Of a stretch of 64,000 nucleotides of DNA, positions 1 through 9,681 are shown piece after piece (position 1 is the stretch's first letter; each line of letters begins with the position of its first letter). Position numbers and translations under genes: made by a program. This DNA comes from Histidinibacterium aquaticum (GTDB taxonomy: Bacteria; Pseudomonadota; Alphaproteobacteria; Rhodobacterales; Rhodobacteraceae). The notes under the pieces were generated by a model, which was not told the DNA's origin, searched no databases, and saw only the letters and a program-made list of their open reading frames with translations. The stretch is from positions 62,001 through 126,000 of the forward strand of contig NZ_VYQE01000006.1 in assembly GCF_008710275.1 (NCBI RefSeq). Direction: 5' to 3'.

Positions 1-238
1 CGTGAAGCTCGCCGAGGCCTTCGGCGCCAAGGGCATCCAGGTCTCCGACCCGGACAAGCTCGATGACGCGATCATGGAGATGGTCGAGCACCCCGGCCCC
101 GTCATCGTCGACTGCCTGGTCGAGAAGCACGAGAACTGCTTCCCGATGATCCCCTCGGGCAAGGCGCACAACGAGATGCTGCTCGGAGAGGCGGAGACCC
201 AGGGCGCGATCGACCCCAAGGACTCGGTGCTGGTCTGA
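1..238 (+). CDS. ilvI: Acetolactate synthase large subunit, C-terminal end (5' partial)
   Basis: This is the last 79 or so codons of the catalytic subunit of acetohydroxyacid synthase, the ThDP-dependent enzyme that starts valine, leucine and isoleucine synthesis. The reading frame is already open at base 1, so the gene begins upstream of the window. The visible stretch (G-I-Q-V, then H-P-G-P-V-I-V-D-C-L-V, then N-C-F-P-M-I-P-S-G-K-A-H-N-E-M) is typical of the C-terminal ThDP-binding domain and tail of IlvB/IlvI. The assignment is supported by the regulatory subunit gene 41 bases downstream, almost certainly in the same operon. Only the C-terminus can be judged. Confidence 0.93.
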   Translation, partial: VKLAEAFGAKGIQVSDPDKLDDAIMEMVEHPGPVIVDCLVEKHENCFPMIPSGKAHNEMLLGEAETQGAIDPKDSVLV

Positions 239-279
239 ACACCGGCCGCTAGCGAAATCGCGACAAGAAGGTAGAGACG

Positions 280-861
280 ATGTCCGCGCTCAAGATCAAG
301 AAGGGCTCCAACAGCCATTCCGCCTACAACCTCCGGCCGACGTTCTCGGACGTGGAGGAAAGCCATACCCTCGCCGTGCTGGTGGAGAACGAGCCCGGCG
401 TGCTAGCGCGGGTGATCGGGCTCTTTTCCGGCCGGGGCTACAACATCGAGAGCCTCACGGTGGCCGAGGTCGATCACACCGGCAAGCTCAGCCGCATCAC
501 GCTCGTCACCTCCGGAACGCCGCAGGTGATCGAGCAGATCAAGGCCCAGCTCGGCCGGATCGTGCCGGTCCACGAGGTCCACGACCTGACGGTCGAGGGC
601 CGCGCCGTGGAGCGGGAGCTCGCGCTCTTCAAGGTGTCGGGCAAGGGCGACGCGCGGATCGAGGCACTGCGGCTCGCCGAGATCTTTCGCGCAAACGTGG
701 TCGACAGCACGCTCGAGAGCTTCGTCTTCGAGATCACCGGCACGCCGGAAAAGATCGACGCCTTCGCCGAGCTGATGACGCCGCTGGGGCTGCTGGAGGT
801 CGCGCGGACCGGCGTCGCGGCCCTCTCCCGCGGGGTGGGCCTGGCGGTCGGTCTGAAATGA
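280..861 (+). CDS. ilvN: Acetolactate synthase small (regulatory) subunit
   Basis: This 193-residue protein is the regulatory subunit that activates acetohydroxyacid synthase and gives it valine feedback sensitivity. An ACT domain starts near residue 29 (H-T-L-A-V-L-V-E-N-E-P-G-V-L-A-R-V) and is followed by the G-R-G-Y-N-I-E-S-L segment. The C-terminal ALS_ss_C-type domain follows from about residue 100. The N-terminal extension of about 28 residues is common in alphaproteobacterial homologues. The ATG at 280 follows an AAGAAGG-like ribosome site. A hairpin just after the stop probably ends the ilvIN transcript. Confidence 0.96.
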   Translation: MSALKIKKGSNSHSAYNLRPTFSDVEESHTLAVLVENEPGVLARVIGLFSGRGYNIESLTVAEVDHTGKLSRITLVTSGTPQVIEQIKAQLGRIVPVHEVHDLTVEGRAVERELALFKVSGKGDARIEALRLAEIFRANVVDSTLESFVFEITGTPEKIDAFAELMTPLGLLEVARTGVAALSRGVGLAVGLK

Positions 862-889
862 AAAGGGCCGGCGTGAAGCCGGCCCGTTC
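861..889. terminator. Bidirectional intrinsic terminator between ilvN and the EF-hand gene
   Basis: A perfect 8-bp stem (GGGCCGGC at 865-872, GCCGGCCC at 878-885) encloses a 5-base loop. It lies immediately after the ilvN stop and before the convergent stop at 914. On the minus strand the stem is followed by TTTT (861-864), so it fits best as a terminator for the EF-hand gene. On the plus strand it is followed by GTTCC, a weaker U-tract. Confidence 0.7.
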
Positions 890-913
890 CATCAGAATAC
901 ACTGAAGGTGGCG

Positions 914-1171
914 TTACTCGGTATCGGCGCTGTCGCCTTCCTCGATGCCATCTTCGTCAAGGTCGTACTCTTCGAGCTCTTCCAGCTCGACGCCCGTCAG
1001 CACGCCGTCGCCATTCACGTCGAGGACCTCGAAGTCCGTGGCGGACACGTCGGGATAGTCTTCCATGAGCATCTCGAGCGTGATCGCTTCCTGCTCGTCG
1101 ACCGACTGCGCGGCGGCGAAGGTCGGCACGGCAACGATGGCTGCGGTAAGAAGCTTCGTAATACGGGTCAT
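914..1171 (-). CDS. Small secreted EF-hand protein
   Basis: This is an 85-residue protein with a Sec signal peptide (M-T-R-I-T-K, hydrophobic core, cleavage after A-A-A-Q near residue 22). It carries one canonical EF-hand loop at residues 51-62 (D51, N53, D55, G56, L58, E62). A second acidic stretch around residues 70-80 (D-L-D-E-D-G-I-E-E-G-D) resembles a degenerate calcium loop. The start at 1171 is chosen because AAGGAG lies 7-8 bases upstream; a longer frame exists but has no such site. It is probably a periplasmic calcium-binding protein of unknown role. The mature protein is extremely acidic. Confidence 0.75.
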   Translation of the reverse strand: MTRITKLLTAAIVAVPTFAAAQSVDEQEAITLEMLMEDYPDVSATDFEVLDVNGDGVLTGVELEELEEYDLDEDGIEEGDSADTE

Positions 1172-1332
1172 AACAGTCTCCTTCCGTTCAAGGTTACCCC
1201 CACAAGCCGTCCCCCCCGACGGTTGTTCCAGACCGATTGTTTTTCGACATTGCGATTTCGTGAGGAGGCGCTTCCGCTGGACCCCGCCGCCCAAGGCTGA
1301 GAGAGTGCGCGCGCAGCCGGGACGGAGGGAAA

Positions 1333-2271
1333 ATGGCCCGTAAGATCATCATCGACACCGACCCCGGCCAGGACGACGCGGTCGCCATCCTGCTCGCCCT
1401 CGCCTCGCCCGAGGACGTTGAAGTGCTGGGCGTCACGGCGGTGGCGGGAAACGTTCCGCTGGCCCTGACCGAACGCAATGCGCGCATCGTCTGCGAACTG
1501 GCGGGCAAGCCCGACACCCTCGTCTTCGCCGGCTGCGACGCGCCGCTGTCGCGGCCGCTGGTCACCGCCGAGCACGTCCACGGCAAGACCGGCCTCGACG
1601 GGCCGCCGCTGGAAGAGCCGCGCATGGCGCTCCAAGGCGCGCATGCGGTCGACTTCATCGTGGAGACACTGCGGCGCGAGACGCCCGGCAGCGTCACGCT
1701 CTGCCCGCTGGGGCCGCTCACGAACATCGCCACGGCGCTGCAGCGCGCGCCCGAGCTCGCGGACCGGATCGCCGAGATCGTCCTGATGGGCGGCGCCTAC
1801 TTCGAGGTGGGCAACATCACGCCCGCGGCGGAGTTCAACATCTACGTCGACCCGGAAGCCGCGGATATCGTGATGAAATCCGGCATTCCCGTCACCATGA
1901 TGCCGCTCGACGTCACGCACCGGGCGCTCACGACCGCGGACCGGGTGGAAGCGTTCCGCGGGATGGGCACACGGGTCGGAGAGATGGTCGCCGCCTGGAC
2001 CGATTTCTTCGAGCGGTTCGACAAGGAGAAATACGGCTCCGCCGGTGCCCCGCTGCATGATCCGACGGTGATCGCCTACCTGATCGAGCCGGAGATCTTC
2101 AGCGGCCGACACATCAACGTCGAGATCGAGACCGGCTCGGAGCTGACGCTCGGCATGACCGTGGCGGACTATTGGCGCGTCACAGACCGGCCGGCCAACG
2201 TCCAGTTTATGCGCGACCTCGACGCCGATCGGTTCTTCTCGCTGCTCACCGACCGGATCGGCCGACTATGA
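1333..2271 (+). CDS. Inosine-uridine-preferring nucleoside hydrolase family protein
   Basis: This 312-residue protein belongs to the IunH/Rih ribonucleoside hydrolase family, which cleaves the N-glycosidic bond of nucleosides to ribose and free base in salvage. The family signature D-T-D-P-G-Q-D-D at residues 8-15 supplies the calcium-binding aspartates (D10, D14, D15). The family's C-terminal metal Asp appears in L-H-D-P-T near residue 240. M-G-G-A-Y and A-E-F-N-I-Y-V-D-P-E-A-A are also typical. The length is normal. The gene overlaps the following acetyltransferase by four bases, which suggests translational coupling. Base specificity (pyrimidine or purine) cannot be read from the sequence. 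Confidence 0.92.
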   Translation: MARKIIIDTDPGQDDAVAILLALASPEDVEVLGVTAVAGNVPLALTERNARIVCELAGKPDTLVFAGCDAPLSRPLVTAEHVHGKTGLDGPPLEEPRMALQGAHAVDFIVETLRRETPGSVTLCPLGPLTNIATALQRAPELADRIAEIVLMGGAYFEVGNITPAAEFNIYVDPEAADIVMKSGIPVTMMPLDVTHRALTTADRVEAFRGMGTRVGEMVAAWTDFFERFDKEKYGSAGAPLHDPTVIAYLIEPEIFSGRHINVEIETGSELTLGMTVADYWRVTDRPANVQFMRDLDADRFFSLLTDRIGRL

Positions 2272-2714
2272 CCGCGATCACCCTCTGCACCACCGAGCAT
2301 GCCGCCAAGCTCCTGCCCCTTGTGGAGCGCTGCCACGAGGAAAGCGGGATCGAAAGCACCGAGGAGAGCCGCGAGGCGGCCGTCCTGCCCCTGCTGGAGG
2401 GATCGCCGCTCGGTGCGGCCTGGGTCCTGGGCCTGGTGCGCGCCCCCGTCGGCTACATCGTCGTCACCTTCTCCTGGTCGCTGGAGCTGGGCGGCATGGT
2501 CGGCGCGATCGACGAGCTCTGGGTCCGTCCCTCCGTCCGGCGTCGCGGCATCGCCACGGAAGCCCTGCACGGCATCTCGGGCGCGCTGAGCGACGGCGGC
2601 GTCCAGGCCCTCAACCTGCAGGTGCCCGAGGGGGCGGAAACGGCGCTGCGGCTGTTCCGTCGGGCGGGCTTCCAGCCGCGCGAGGGGAATCTGGCGATGT
2701 CCCGCAGGCTCTAG
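2268..2714 (+). CDS. GNAT family N-acetyltransferase
   Basis: This 148-residue protein has the GNAT acetyl-CoA binding signature: W-V-R-P-S-V-R-R-R-G-I-A-T-E-A at about residues 85-98 provides the R/Q-x-x-G-x-G/A pyrophosphate loop. The C-terminal L-F-R-R-A-G-F-Q-P-R segment is also typical. The start is set at the ATG overlapping the stop of the nucleoside hydrolase (ATGA), because the frame extends further upstream only inside that gene. The substrate is unknown; coupling to the hydrolase does not by itself indicate one. Confidence 0.85.
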   Translation: MTAITLCTTEHAAKLLPLVERCHEESGIESTEESREAAVLPLLEGSPLGAAWVLGLVRAPVGYIVVTFSWSLELGGMVGAIDELWVRPSVRRRGIATEALHGISGALSDGGVQALNLQVPEGAETALRLFRRAGFQPREGNLAMSRRL

Positions 2715-2753
2715 GCCCCTTGGGCCGCGGGACGAAGGCCTTACATTGGAGCC

Positions 2754-4151
2754 ATGACCCTCTCGATCCCCTTCGATAACAGCTACGCCCGCCTCCCCGG
2801 CCAGCTCTTCACCCGGCTCGACCCGACCCCCGTCGCCGAGCCGCGCCTCATCGCCTGGAACCACGCTCTCGCCTCGGAGCTCGGCATCGACCTCCCCGGT
2901 GTCGACGAGAGCTCGCTGGCCCGCCACTTCTCCGGCAACGACGTGCCGTCCGGCGCACAGCCACTGGCGCAGGCCTATGCCGGGCACCAATTCGGACAGT
3001 GGAACCCGCAGCTCGGTGACGGCCGCGCCATCCTGCTGGGCGAGGTTCAGGCGCCGTCGGGCCGCTTCGACATCCAGCTCAAGGGCGCGGGCCGGACACC
3101 CTACTCACGCATGGGCGACGGCCGGGCCTGGCTGGGCCCCGTCCTGCGGGAATACGTGATGTCCGAGGCGATGCACGCCATGGGCATCCCGACCACGCGG
3201 GCGCTCGCCGCCGTCTCGACCGGCGAGAACGTGCTGCGCGAGGCGCCGCTGCCCGGCGCGATCCTGACCCGCGTCGCCAAGAGCCACGTCCGCGTCGGCA
3301 CCTTCCAGTTCTTCGCCGCGCGCGCCGACACCGAAGCGCTGCAGGCGCTCGCCGACCACGTCATCGCGCGGCACTACCCCGACGCGAAGAACATCACGCA
3401 ACTGCTTGAAAAGGTGGTCGAAGCGCAGGCCGACCTGATTGCCTCATGGATGTCCGTCGGCTTCATCCACGGGGTCATGAACACCGATAACATGAGCCTC
3501 GCGGCGGAGACCATCGACTATGGCCCCTGCGCCTTCATGGACGCTTACCACCCCAAGATGGTCTTCTCCTCGATCGACCAGTTCGGACGCTATGCCTACG
3601 CCAACCAGCCGCAGATCGCGGTCTGGAACATCGCGCAGTTCGCCTCCGCACTGATCCCGCTGATGGAGGACACGGACGCCGCAGTCGAAGAGTTCACCGA
3701 GATCGTGAACCGCTTTCCCGACCACTACCAGCAGGCCTGGCTCGCCCGGTTCGGCGCGAAGCTCGGCCTGCCGCAGCTTGAGGATCCGGCGCTCGCCGAG
3801 GAGCTGCTCTCGCTCATGGCGCGGGACGGAGCGGACTTCACCAACGTCTTCGCGAACCTGCCCGACGCGCGCGACGAGTTCATCGACCGCGATGCCTTCG
3901 ACGACTGGGCGGCGAGATGGCAGGCGCTCGGCCCGGACGAGGCGCTCATGGCCCGGAGCAATCCGCAGGTCGTGCCGCGGCTCCACCGCATCGAACAGTC
4001 GATCGAGGCGGCGGTTTCGGGCGACTTCGCGCCCTTCAAGCGACTTCTGAAGATAGCCACGCAGCCCTTTGATCTGAAAGAGGAAGATGCCGCCTACAGC
4101 CGACCCCCGGCAGAGGAAGAGCGGGTCACCCGGACTTTCTGCGGGACCTGA
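2754..4151 (+). CDS. selO: SelO (YdiU) family protein adenylyltransferase
   Basis: This 465-residue pseudokinase-fold enzyme transfers AMP from ATP to protein Ser, Thr or Tyr hydroxyls. Family motifs are clear: the [17 protein letters not shown] block (residues 76-92), the glycine-rich [13 protein letters not shown] stretch (K110), [10 protein letters not shown] (D245, N246) and the D-Y-G-P metal site (D255). The protein ends F-C-G-T, with Cys463 third from the end. Animal SelO has selenocysteine near its C-terminus, so this Cys is its likely equivalent. The last 58 bases overlap the end of the convergent DMT transporter gene. Confidence 0.93.
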   Translation: MTLSIPFDNSYARLPGQLFTRLDPTPVAEPRLIAWNHALASELGIDLPGVDESSLARHFSGNDVPSGAQPLAQAYAGHQFGQWNPQLGDGRAILLGEVQAPSGRFDIQLKGAGRTPYSRMGDGRAWLGPVLREYVMSEAMHAMGIPTTRALAAVSTGENVLREAPLPGAILTRVAKSHVRVGTFQFFAARADTEALQALADHVIARHYPDAKNITQLLEKVVEAQADLIASWMSVGFIHGVMNTDNMSLAAETIDYGPCAFMDAYHPKMVFSSIDQFGRYAYANQPQIAVWNIAQFASALIPLMEDTDAAVEEFTEIVNRFPDHYQQAWLARFGAKLGLPQLEDPALAEELLSLMARDGADFTNVFANLPDARDEFIDRDAFDDWAARWQALGPDEALMARSNPQVVPRLHRIEQSIEAAVSGDFAPFKRLLKIATQPFDLKEEDAAYSRPPAEEERVTRTFCGT

Positions 4152-5026
4152 GCCGGTCTGTTGATCAGGACGATCCCCACCGCCACCAGCCCCAGCGCGG
4201 CGATCAGCGTCGGGCTAACCTGCTCGCCGAGCAGGAGCCAGCCGAGCCCGACGCCGAAGACCGGCGAGAGGAAGCTGAAGGAGGCGACTCCCGAGGCCGG
4301 GTAGATCGACAGCAGCCAGAGCCAGAAGAGGAAGCCCGCCGAGACGACGACGACGATCTGGAACAGGAGCCCCGCGAGGTGGATCCACCCCGGGTCGCGC
4401 AGGAGGTCGCCGAAGAGCGGCGAGACCGCCAGCAGGATCGGCGCCGAGACGAGCACCTGCCAGAAGAGCTGGCTCTCCGGCCGGACCTCCTTGAGCCGGC
4501 TGGCGCGGACGACGAGGCCCATGGCGGCCCAGCTCATCGCCGCGGCCAGCGCCGCGAGGTCTCCCGCCAGCGAGCCTGCCGCCCCGCCGCGCGCCAGCAT
4601 CGCCCAGGCGACCCCGCCGAGTGCGAGCGCGAGACCGATCGCCTTGCGCCGGGTGATCGCGTCGCCGGGCAGCAGGAAATGCGCCCCGAGCGTCAGCCAG
4701 ACCGGCATCGAGTAGAACATCACGCTCGCCCGGGCGACGGTCGTCAGGTCGAGCGCGATGAAGAGGCCGATGAACTCGCCCGAGAAGAGCAGCCCCGTCG
4801 CCAGCCCCGCCAGCCGGGTGCCCCGGGGAAACTCCAGCGGGATGCCCCGGACCCAGAGCCAGAGACCCAGGCAGAGCACCGCCCCGGCCGAGCGCACGCC
4901 CGCGAAGAACACGGGCTGGAGCCCGCCGTTCGTCACCTTGATGACCACCTGATTGAAGCCGAGCATGAGGGCGAAGCCGGTCAGCGCGACCGCCCCGAAG
5001 GTGTCGATCCGGTCTTTTCGATGCAT
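4094..5026 (-). CDS. EamA-type DMT superfamily transporter
   Basis: This 310-residue membrane protein has about ten hydrophobic segments arranged as two EamA repeats. Typical features are F-G-F-N-Q-V-V-I-K-like helix 1, the [14 protein letters not shown] segment in the first repeat, and [14 protein letters not shown] near the end of the second. These proteins export small metabolites such as amino acids; the substrate is not readable. The ATG at 5026 has a GGGGAGG site 6-7 bases upstream, so the longer frame is rejected. The 3' end overlaps selO tail-to-tail by 58 bases. Confidence 0.88.
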   Translation of the reverse strand: MHRKDRIDTFGAVALTGFALMLGFNQVVIKVTNGGLQPVFFAGVRSAGAVLCLGLWLWVRGIPLEFPRGTRLAGLATGLLFSGEFIGLFIALDLTTVARASVMFYSMPVWLTLGAHFLLPGDAITRRKAIGLALALGGVAWAMLARGGAAGSLAGDLAALAAAMSWAAMGLVVRASRLKEVRPESQLFWQVLVSAPILLAVSPLFGDLLRDPGWIHLAGLLFQIVVVVSAGFLFWLWLLSIYPASGVASFSFLSPVFGVGLGWLLLGEQVSPTLIAALGLVAVGIVLINRPAQVPQKVRVTRSSSAGGRL

Positions 5027-5134
5027 GCGGGCCTCCCCGCGACCTTCTGGCCCGCCCCGGACGGCCCCGCAAGGCCCCCTCGCCCCTTCCCGCACGGGCG
5101 CGCAGGGGCTACATGACGGCCAAGGAGACCTGCC

Positions 5135-6352
<1,218 letters not shown>

Positions 6353-6422
6353 ACCTCGACAATGGACGCCGTGCGAACAATGCGCCCGCACCGGTGGGGC
6401 GTGGAGGCGAGGAGCACGGCGC

Positions 6423-7370
6423 ATGTCCGAAGAGGAGGGCATCCACGAGGGGCTCGACCTCTCCGACCTGGAGGGCGAGACCTGGCGGGCCACCTTCCGC
6501 GAGGCGGGCAAGCAGTTCGGATTCCACGAAAATCTGGGTGACGAGCATGAGGCGGTCTTTGTCGAGGAAGGCCGCAGGCTCATTGTATCCTTCGAGGTCG
6601 ACTCCCGCATGGACGACCCCGCCACGGACTACCGGCCCCGCTCCTGGGTCATGGGAGAGGAGGCGGGCTGGTCGACCCTGACCCTGCTCAGCCGGGGCGA
6701 GACCTGGTTCCGGGACCCGGCGGTCTACCGGCTGATGGACCGGCTCACCGACGACGGTTTCTTCGACGATTTCGAGGAGGTCCTGTTCTACGGGGCGGGA
6801 TCTGGCGGCTACGCGGCAGCCACGTTTTCTGTGGCGGCGCCCGGCGCGCGCGTCCTCGCGCTGCGACCGCAGGCCACGCTATCGGCCGATACGGCCGGCT
6901 GGGACGGGCGCTACCGCGCGCACCGGATGCGCGACTTCGAGGGGCGCTACGGCTACGCGCCCGACATGCTCGACGCCGCCGACGCCGCCTATGTCCTCTA
7001 CGATCCGCACCAGGAGGAGGACGCGATGCACGCCGCGCTCTTCCGGCGGGTGAACGTCATGCGGCTGCGCTGCCCGCACATGGGGCTCGCGCTCGACCGG
7101 AACCTGCACGGGATGGGCATTCTCACCAGCCTGATGCGCCGCGCCATGGCGGGCGACCTGACCGCGCTCAGCTTCGCACGCGCCTTTCGCGCCCGGCGCA
7201 AGTTCCCGCCCTACCTGCGCGGCTTCCTCGCCGAGGTGCAGGACACGGGCCGCGTGCGGCAGGCCATCCGCGTCGCCCGGCACGGTCTCGAGACCACCGG
7301 CCGGCCGCTTTTCCGCAAGCGGCTCGGCCAGTTGCAGGATCAGGCGAAGGCGCAGACCGCGGCCGAGTAG
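6423..7370 (+). CDS. Alpha/beta-hydrolase-like protein with Gly at the nucleophile position
   Basis: This is a 315-residue cytoplasmic protein without signal peptide or membrane segment. After V-L-F-Y-G at residues 120-124 it reads Y-G-A-G-S-G-G-Y-A-A (123-132). This matches the nucleophile elbow of esterases of the Y-G-x-S-x-G-G-Y-A-A type, except that the nucleophile position (126) is Gly; a Ser sits one place later. V-L-A-L-R-P-Q-A-T-L and the H-M-G-L motif follow. From memory, relatives in Rhodobacterales are often labelled phosphoadenosine phosphosulfate reductase, but I see no PAPS-reductase signature (no SGGKDS-like loop or C-terminal ECGLH). The function is unknown; it may be a catalytically altered hydrolase. 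Confidence 0.6.
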   Translation: MSEEEGIHEGLDLSDLEGETWRATFREAGKQFGFHENLGDEHEAVFVEEGRRLIVSFEVDSRMDDPATDYRPRSWVMGEEAGWSTLTLLSRGETWFRDPAVYRLMDRLTDDGFFDDFEEVLFYGAGSGGYAAATFSVAAPGARVLALRPQATLSADTAGWDGRYRAHRMRDFEGRYGYAPDMLDAADAAYVLYDPHQEEDAMHAALFRRVNVMRLRCPHMGLALDRNLHGMGILTSLMRRAMAGDLTALSFARAFRARRKFPPYLRGFLAEVQDTGRVRQAIRVARHGLETTGRPLFRKRLGQLQDQAKAQTAAE

Positions 7371-7371
7371 G

Positions 7372-7653
7372 TCAGGACCTCGGGCCCTCGACCACCTTGC
7401 GCAGGGCTGCCGTCCCCCGGGTCGCGAAATACCCGAGCACACCGCCAAGGACGACGGCGAAGGCCGTCCCGCTGTCGAGCGCCGAGGCGAGCAGCGCCGC
7501 ACCTAGGAAGGCGACCATCACCGAAATCGCGCGAATCTCGTGCGGCTGGACGGCGATATGCGGCGCCATGGCCTTGGCCAGCGGGCGGGCGACGCTGTCG
7601 TCTAGGCGGGGCGCCGCGAAGCCCGCGGCGAGGGCGATCAGGAAACCGAGCAT
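7372..7653 (-). CDS. Small hydrophobic protein, unknown
   Basis: This 93-residue protein has a hydrophobic N-terminus (L-G-F-L-I-A-L-A-A-G-F-A) and a longer membrane segment at about residues 45-80 (I-S-V-M-V-A-F-L-G-A-A-L-L-A-S-A ... F-A-V-V-L-G-G-V-L-G-Y-F). It ends in a short basic tail. An AGGAGG ribosome site ends about 6 bases before the ATG at 7653, which supports a real gene despite the small size. It is tail-to-tail with the preceding gene and divergent from pyrC. No family is recognised. Confidence 0.65.
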   Translation of the reverse strand: MLGFLIALAAGFAAPRLDDSVARPLAKAMAPHIAVQPHEIRAISVMVAFLGAALLASALDSGTAFAVVLGGVLGYFATRGTAALRKVVEGPRS

Positions 7654-7759
7654 GGGCGGACCTCCTCTGGACCATGTCCAGAGAGATAAGGCCACGCCGC
7701 CGCCGGAGTGCAAGACCGCGGCTCTGGCGCGGGCCGGATCGGCGGTGTAAGCGGGACTC

Positions 7760-8800
7760 ATGACCGACCGCCTGACCCTTCGCCGGCCCGACGATTGGCA
7801 CCTGCACCTGCGGGACGGCGCGATGTTGGAGGGGGTCCTCCCCGACTCCGCCGCGCATTTCGGCCGGGCGATCGTCATGCCGAACCTCGTGCCCCCGGTC
7901 GTGACCGCCGCCGACGCCACCGCCTACCGGGAGCGCATCCTGCGCGCCCTCCCCGAAGGCGCCCGGTTCGAGCCGCTGATGACGCTCTACCTCACCGAGG
8001 AGACGGACCCCGCCGACGTGGCCCGGGCCCACGCCGAGGGGATCGCGACGGCGGTGAAGCTCTACCCGGCCGGCGCCACGACCAACTCCGCCTCGGGCGT
8101 GCGCGACATGTCCGCGGTGCGCGGCGTGCTGGAGAAGATGGCCGAGATCGGCATGCCGCTCTGCGTCCACGGCGAGGTCACCGATCCCGAGGTCGACATC
8201 TTCGACCGCGAGGCGGTCTTCATCGACCGGGTGCTCAAGCCCCTGCGCAAGCAGATCCCCGAGCTGAAGATCGTGATGGAGCATGTCACGACCCAGGACG
8301 CGGTGGACTACGTCCGCGACCAGCCCAAGCGGCTCGCGGCCACGATCACCACGCATCACCTCATCATCAATCGCAACGCGATCCTCTCAGGCGGAATCAG
8401 GCCGCACATGTACTGCCTGCCCGTCGCCAAGCGCGAACGGCACCGCGTCGCCCTGGTGGAGGCCGCCGTCTCGGGCGACCGGCGGTTCTTCCTGGGCACC
8501 GACAGCGCGCCGCACGCCGACGGGGCAAAGCTCCAGGCCTGCGGCTGCGCGGGGATCTACACCGCGCCGGTCACCCTGGCCTGCCTCGCCGAGGTTTTCG
8601 ACGTGGCGGGCTTCCTGCCGCGGCTCGAGGCCTTCGCCTCGCTCAACGGGCCGCGCTTCTACGGGCTCGCGCCCAACGAGGAGACCGTGACGCTGATGAA
8701 GGACGGCCCGCACCCCCGGCCCGAGCGCGTCGAGACCGGCGACGGACCGGTCACCGTCTTCGATCCCGGCTTCCCGCTCCACTGGAGAGTCGAGACGTAA
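7760..8800 (+). CDS. pyrC: Dihydroorotase
   Basis: This 346-residue enzyme closes carbamoyl-aspartate to dihydroorotate, the third step of pyrimidine synthesis. It is of the class II (E. coli PyrC-like) type: D-W-H-L-H-L-R-D-G near residues 12-20 carries the first two zinc histidines. [11 protein letters not shown] near residue 100 carries the carboxylated lysine. C-V-H-G-E, T-I-T-T-H-H-L and the late F-L-G-T-D-S-A-P-H segment complete the metal site. pyrE follows 45 bases later, so the two steps are probably co-transcribed. Confidence 0.96.
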   Translation: MTDRLTLRRPDDWHLHLRDGAMLEGVLPDSAAHFGRAIVMPNLVPPVVTAADATAYRERILRALPEGARFEPLMTLYLTEETDPADVARAHAEGIATAVKLYPAGATTNSASGVRDMSAVRGVLEKMAEIGMPLCVHGEVTDPEVDIFDREAVFIDRVLKPLRKQIPELKIVMEHVTTQDAVDYVRDQPKRLAATITTHHLIINRNAILSGGIRPHMYCLPVAKRERHRVALVEAAVSGDRRFFLGTDSAPHADGAKLQACGCAGIYTAPVTLACLAEVFDVAGFLPRLEAFASLNGPRFYGLAPNEETVTLMKDGPHPRPERVETGDGPVTVFDPGFPLHWRVET

Positions 8801-8845
8801 CCGGCGGTTTTCAGGTATTTTTGGCTAGATGAAGGAGAGAGGCGC

Positions 8846-9517
8846 ATGATCCCCACGGGGTTCCCGGCAAAGGACGAGATCGCGCGGCTGACCGCGGGGA
8901 TGCTGCTCGAAATCGGTGCCGTGCAGTTCAGCGCCGCCGAGCCCTTTACCCATGCCAGCGGCAACCGCGCGCCGACCTACGTGGACTGCCGCCGGATCAT
9001 CTCCTTTCCGAGAGTCCGCGCGACGCTCATGGATTTCCTCGCCGTCTCGATCATGCGCGAGGCGGGCTTCGAGGCCTTCGACAACGTGGCCGGCGGCGAG
9101 ACGGCGGGCATACCCTTCGGCGCCCTCGTGGCCGAGCGGCTGGGGCTGCCGATGACCTATGTCCGCAAGAAGCCCAAGGGCTACGGCAAGAACGCGCGGA
9201 TCGAGGGACAGATGGCCGAGGGGCAGCGCGTGCTGCTGGTGGAGGATCTGACTACCGACGGCGGCTCCAAGCTCTCCTTCGTCGACGCGATCCGCGAGAC
9301 CGGGGCCACCTGCGCCGCGACGGCGGTGATCTTCTACTACGACATCTATCCCGAGACGACCGAGCGGCTGGCCGACCACGGCGTGCGACTCATCCACCTC
9401 TGCACCTGGTGGGACGTGCTGGCCGAGGCGCGGACCCGCGGTGCCTTCGATTCCGCGACACTTGACGCGGTCGAAGACTACCTCCGCGCGCCGAAGGACT
9501 GGCAGCCACCTGCCTAA
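8846..9517 (+). CDS. pyrE: Orotate phosphoribosyltransferase
   Basis: This 223-residue enzyme joins orotate to PRPP to give orotidine 5'-phosphate. The PRPP-binding signature [14 protein letters not shown] lies at about residues 130-143, and the flexible catalytic loop [12 protein letters not shown] at about 110-121. [10 protein letters not shown] is the substrate-side loop. It directly follows pyrC in the same direction. The ATG at 8846 follows GAAGGAGAGAGG. Confidence 0.95.
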   Translation: MIPTGFPAKDEIARLTAGMLLEIGAVQFSAAEPFTHASGNRAPTYVDCRRIISFPRVRATLMDFLAVSIMREAGFEAFDNVAGGETAGIPFGALVAERLGLPMTYVRKKPKGYGKNARIEGQMAEGQRVLLVEDLTTDGGSKLSFVDAIRETGATCAATAVIFYYDIYPETTERLADHGVRLIHLCTWWDVLAEARTRGAFDSATLDAVEDYLRAPKDWQPPA

Positions 9518-9549
9518 CGCGGCGGCATTTCGCTCAGCCACTCCCAGAT

Positions 9550-9567
9550 GCTGCCCGTCACGGCAGC
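9550..9567 (+). terminator. Weak hairpin after pyrE
   Basis: GCTGCC (9550-9555) and GGCAGC (9562-9567) form a 6-bp stem with a 6-base loop, 33 bases after the pyrE stop. There is no U-tract, so if it ends transcription it may be Rho-assisted, or it may only protect the 3' end. Confidence 0.3.
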
Positions 9568-9681
9568 AGCATCGCAACATCTGAGCCGCCGAGATCGTCC
9601 ACAGCTTTATACAATTTGCGCCGAGGGTCCGCGCTCGGCTAAACGATCCGGCACGGGACAGACGGACATCACGGGGCAGGC

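Noticed and set aside
908-1343. Open frames overlapping the EF-hand gene on the plus strand
   Set aside because: They lack ribosome sites and are antisense shadows; the minus-strand frame has a signal peptide, EF-hand and AAGGAG.
6423-7370. Phosphoadenosine phosphosulfate reductase function
   Set aside because: The PAPS-reductase P-loop-like motif and the catalytic C-terminal Cys motif are absent.
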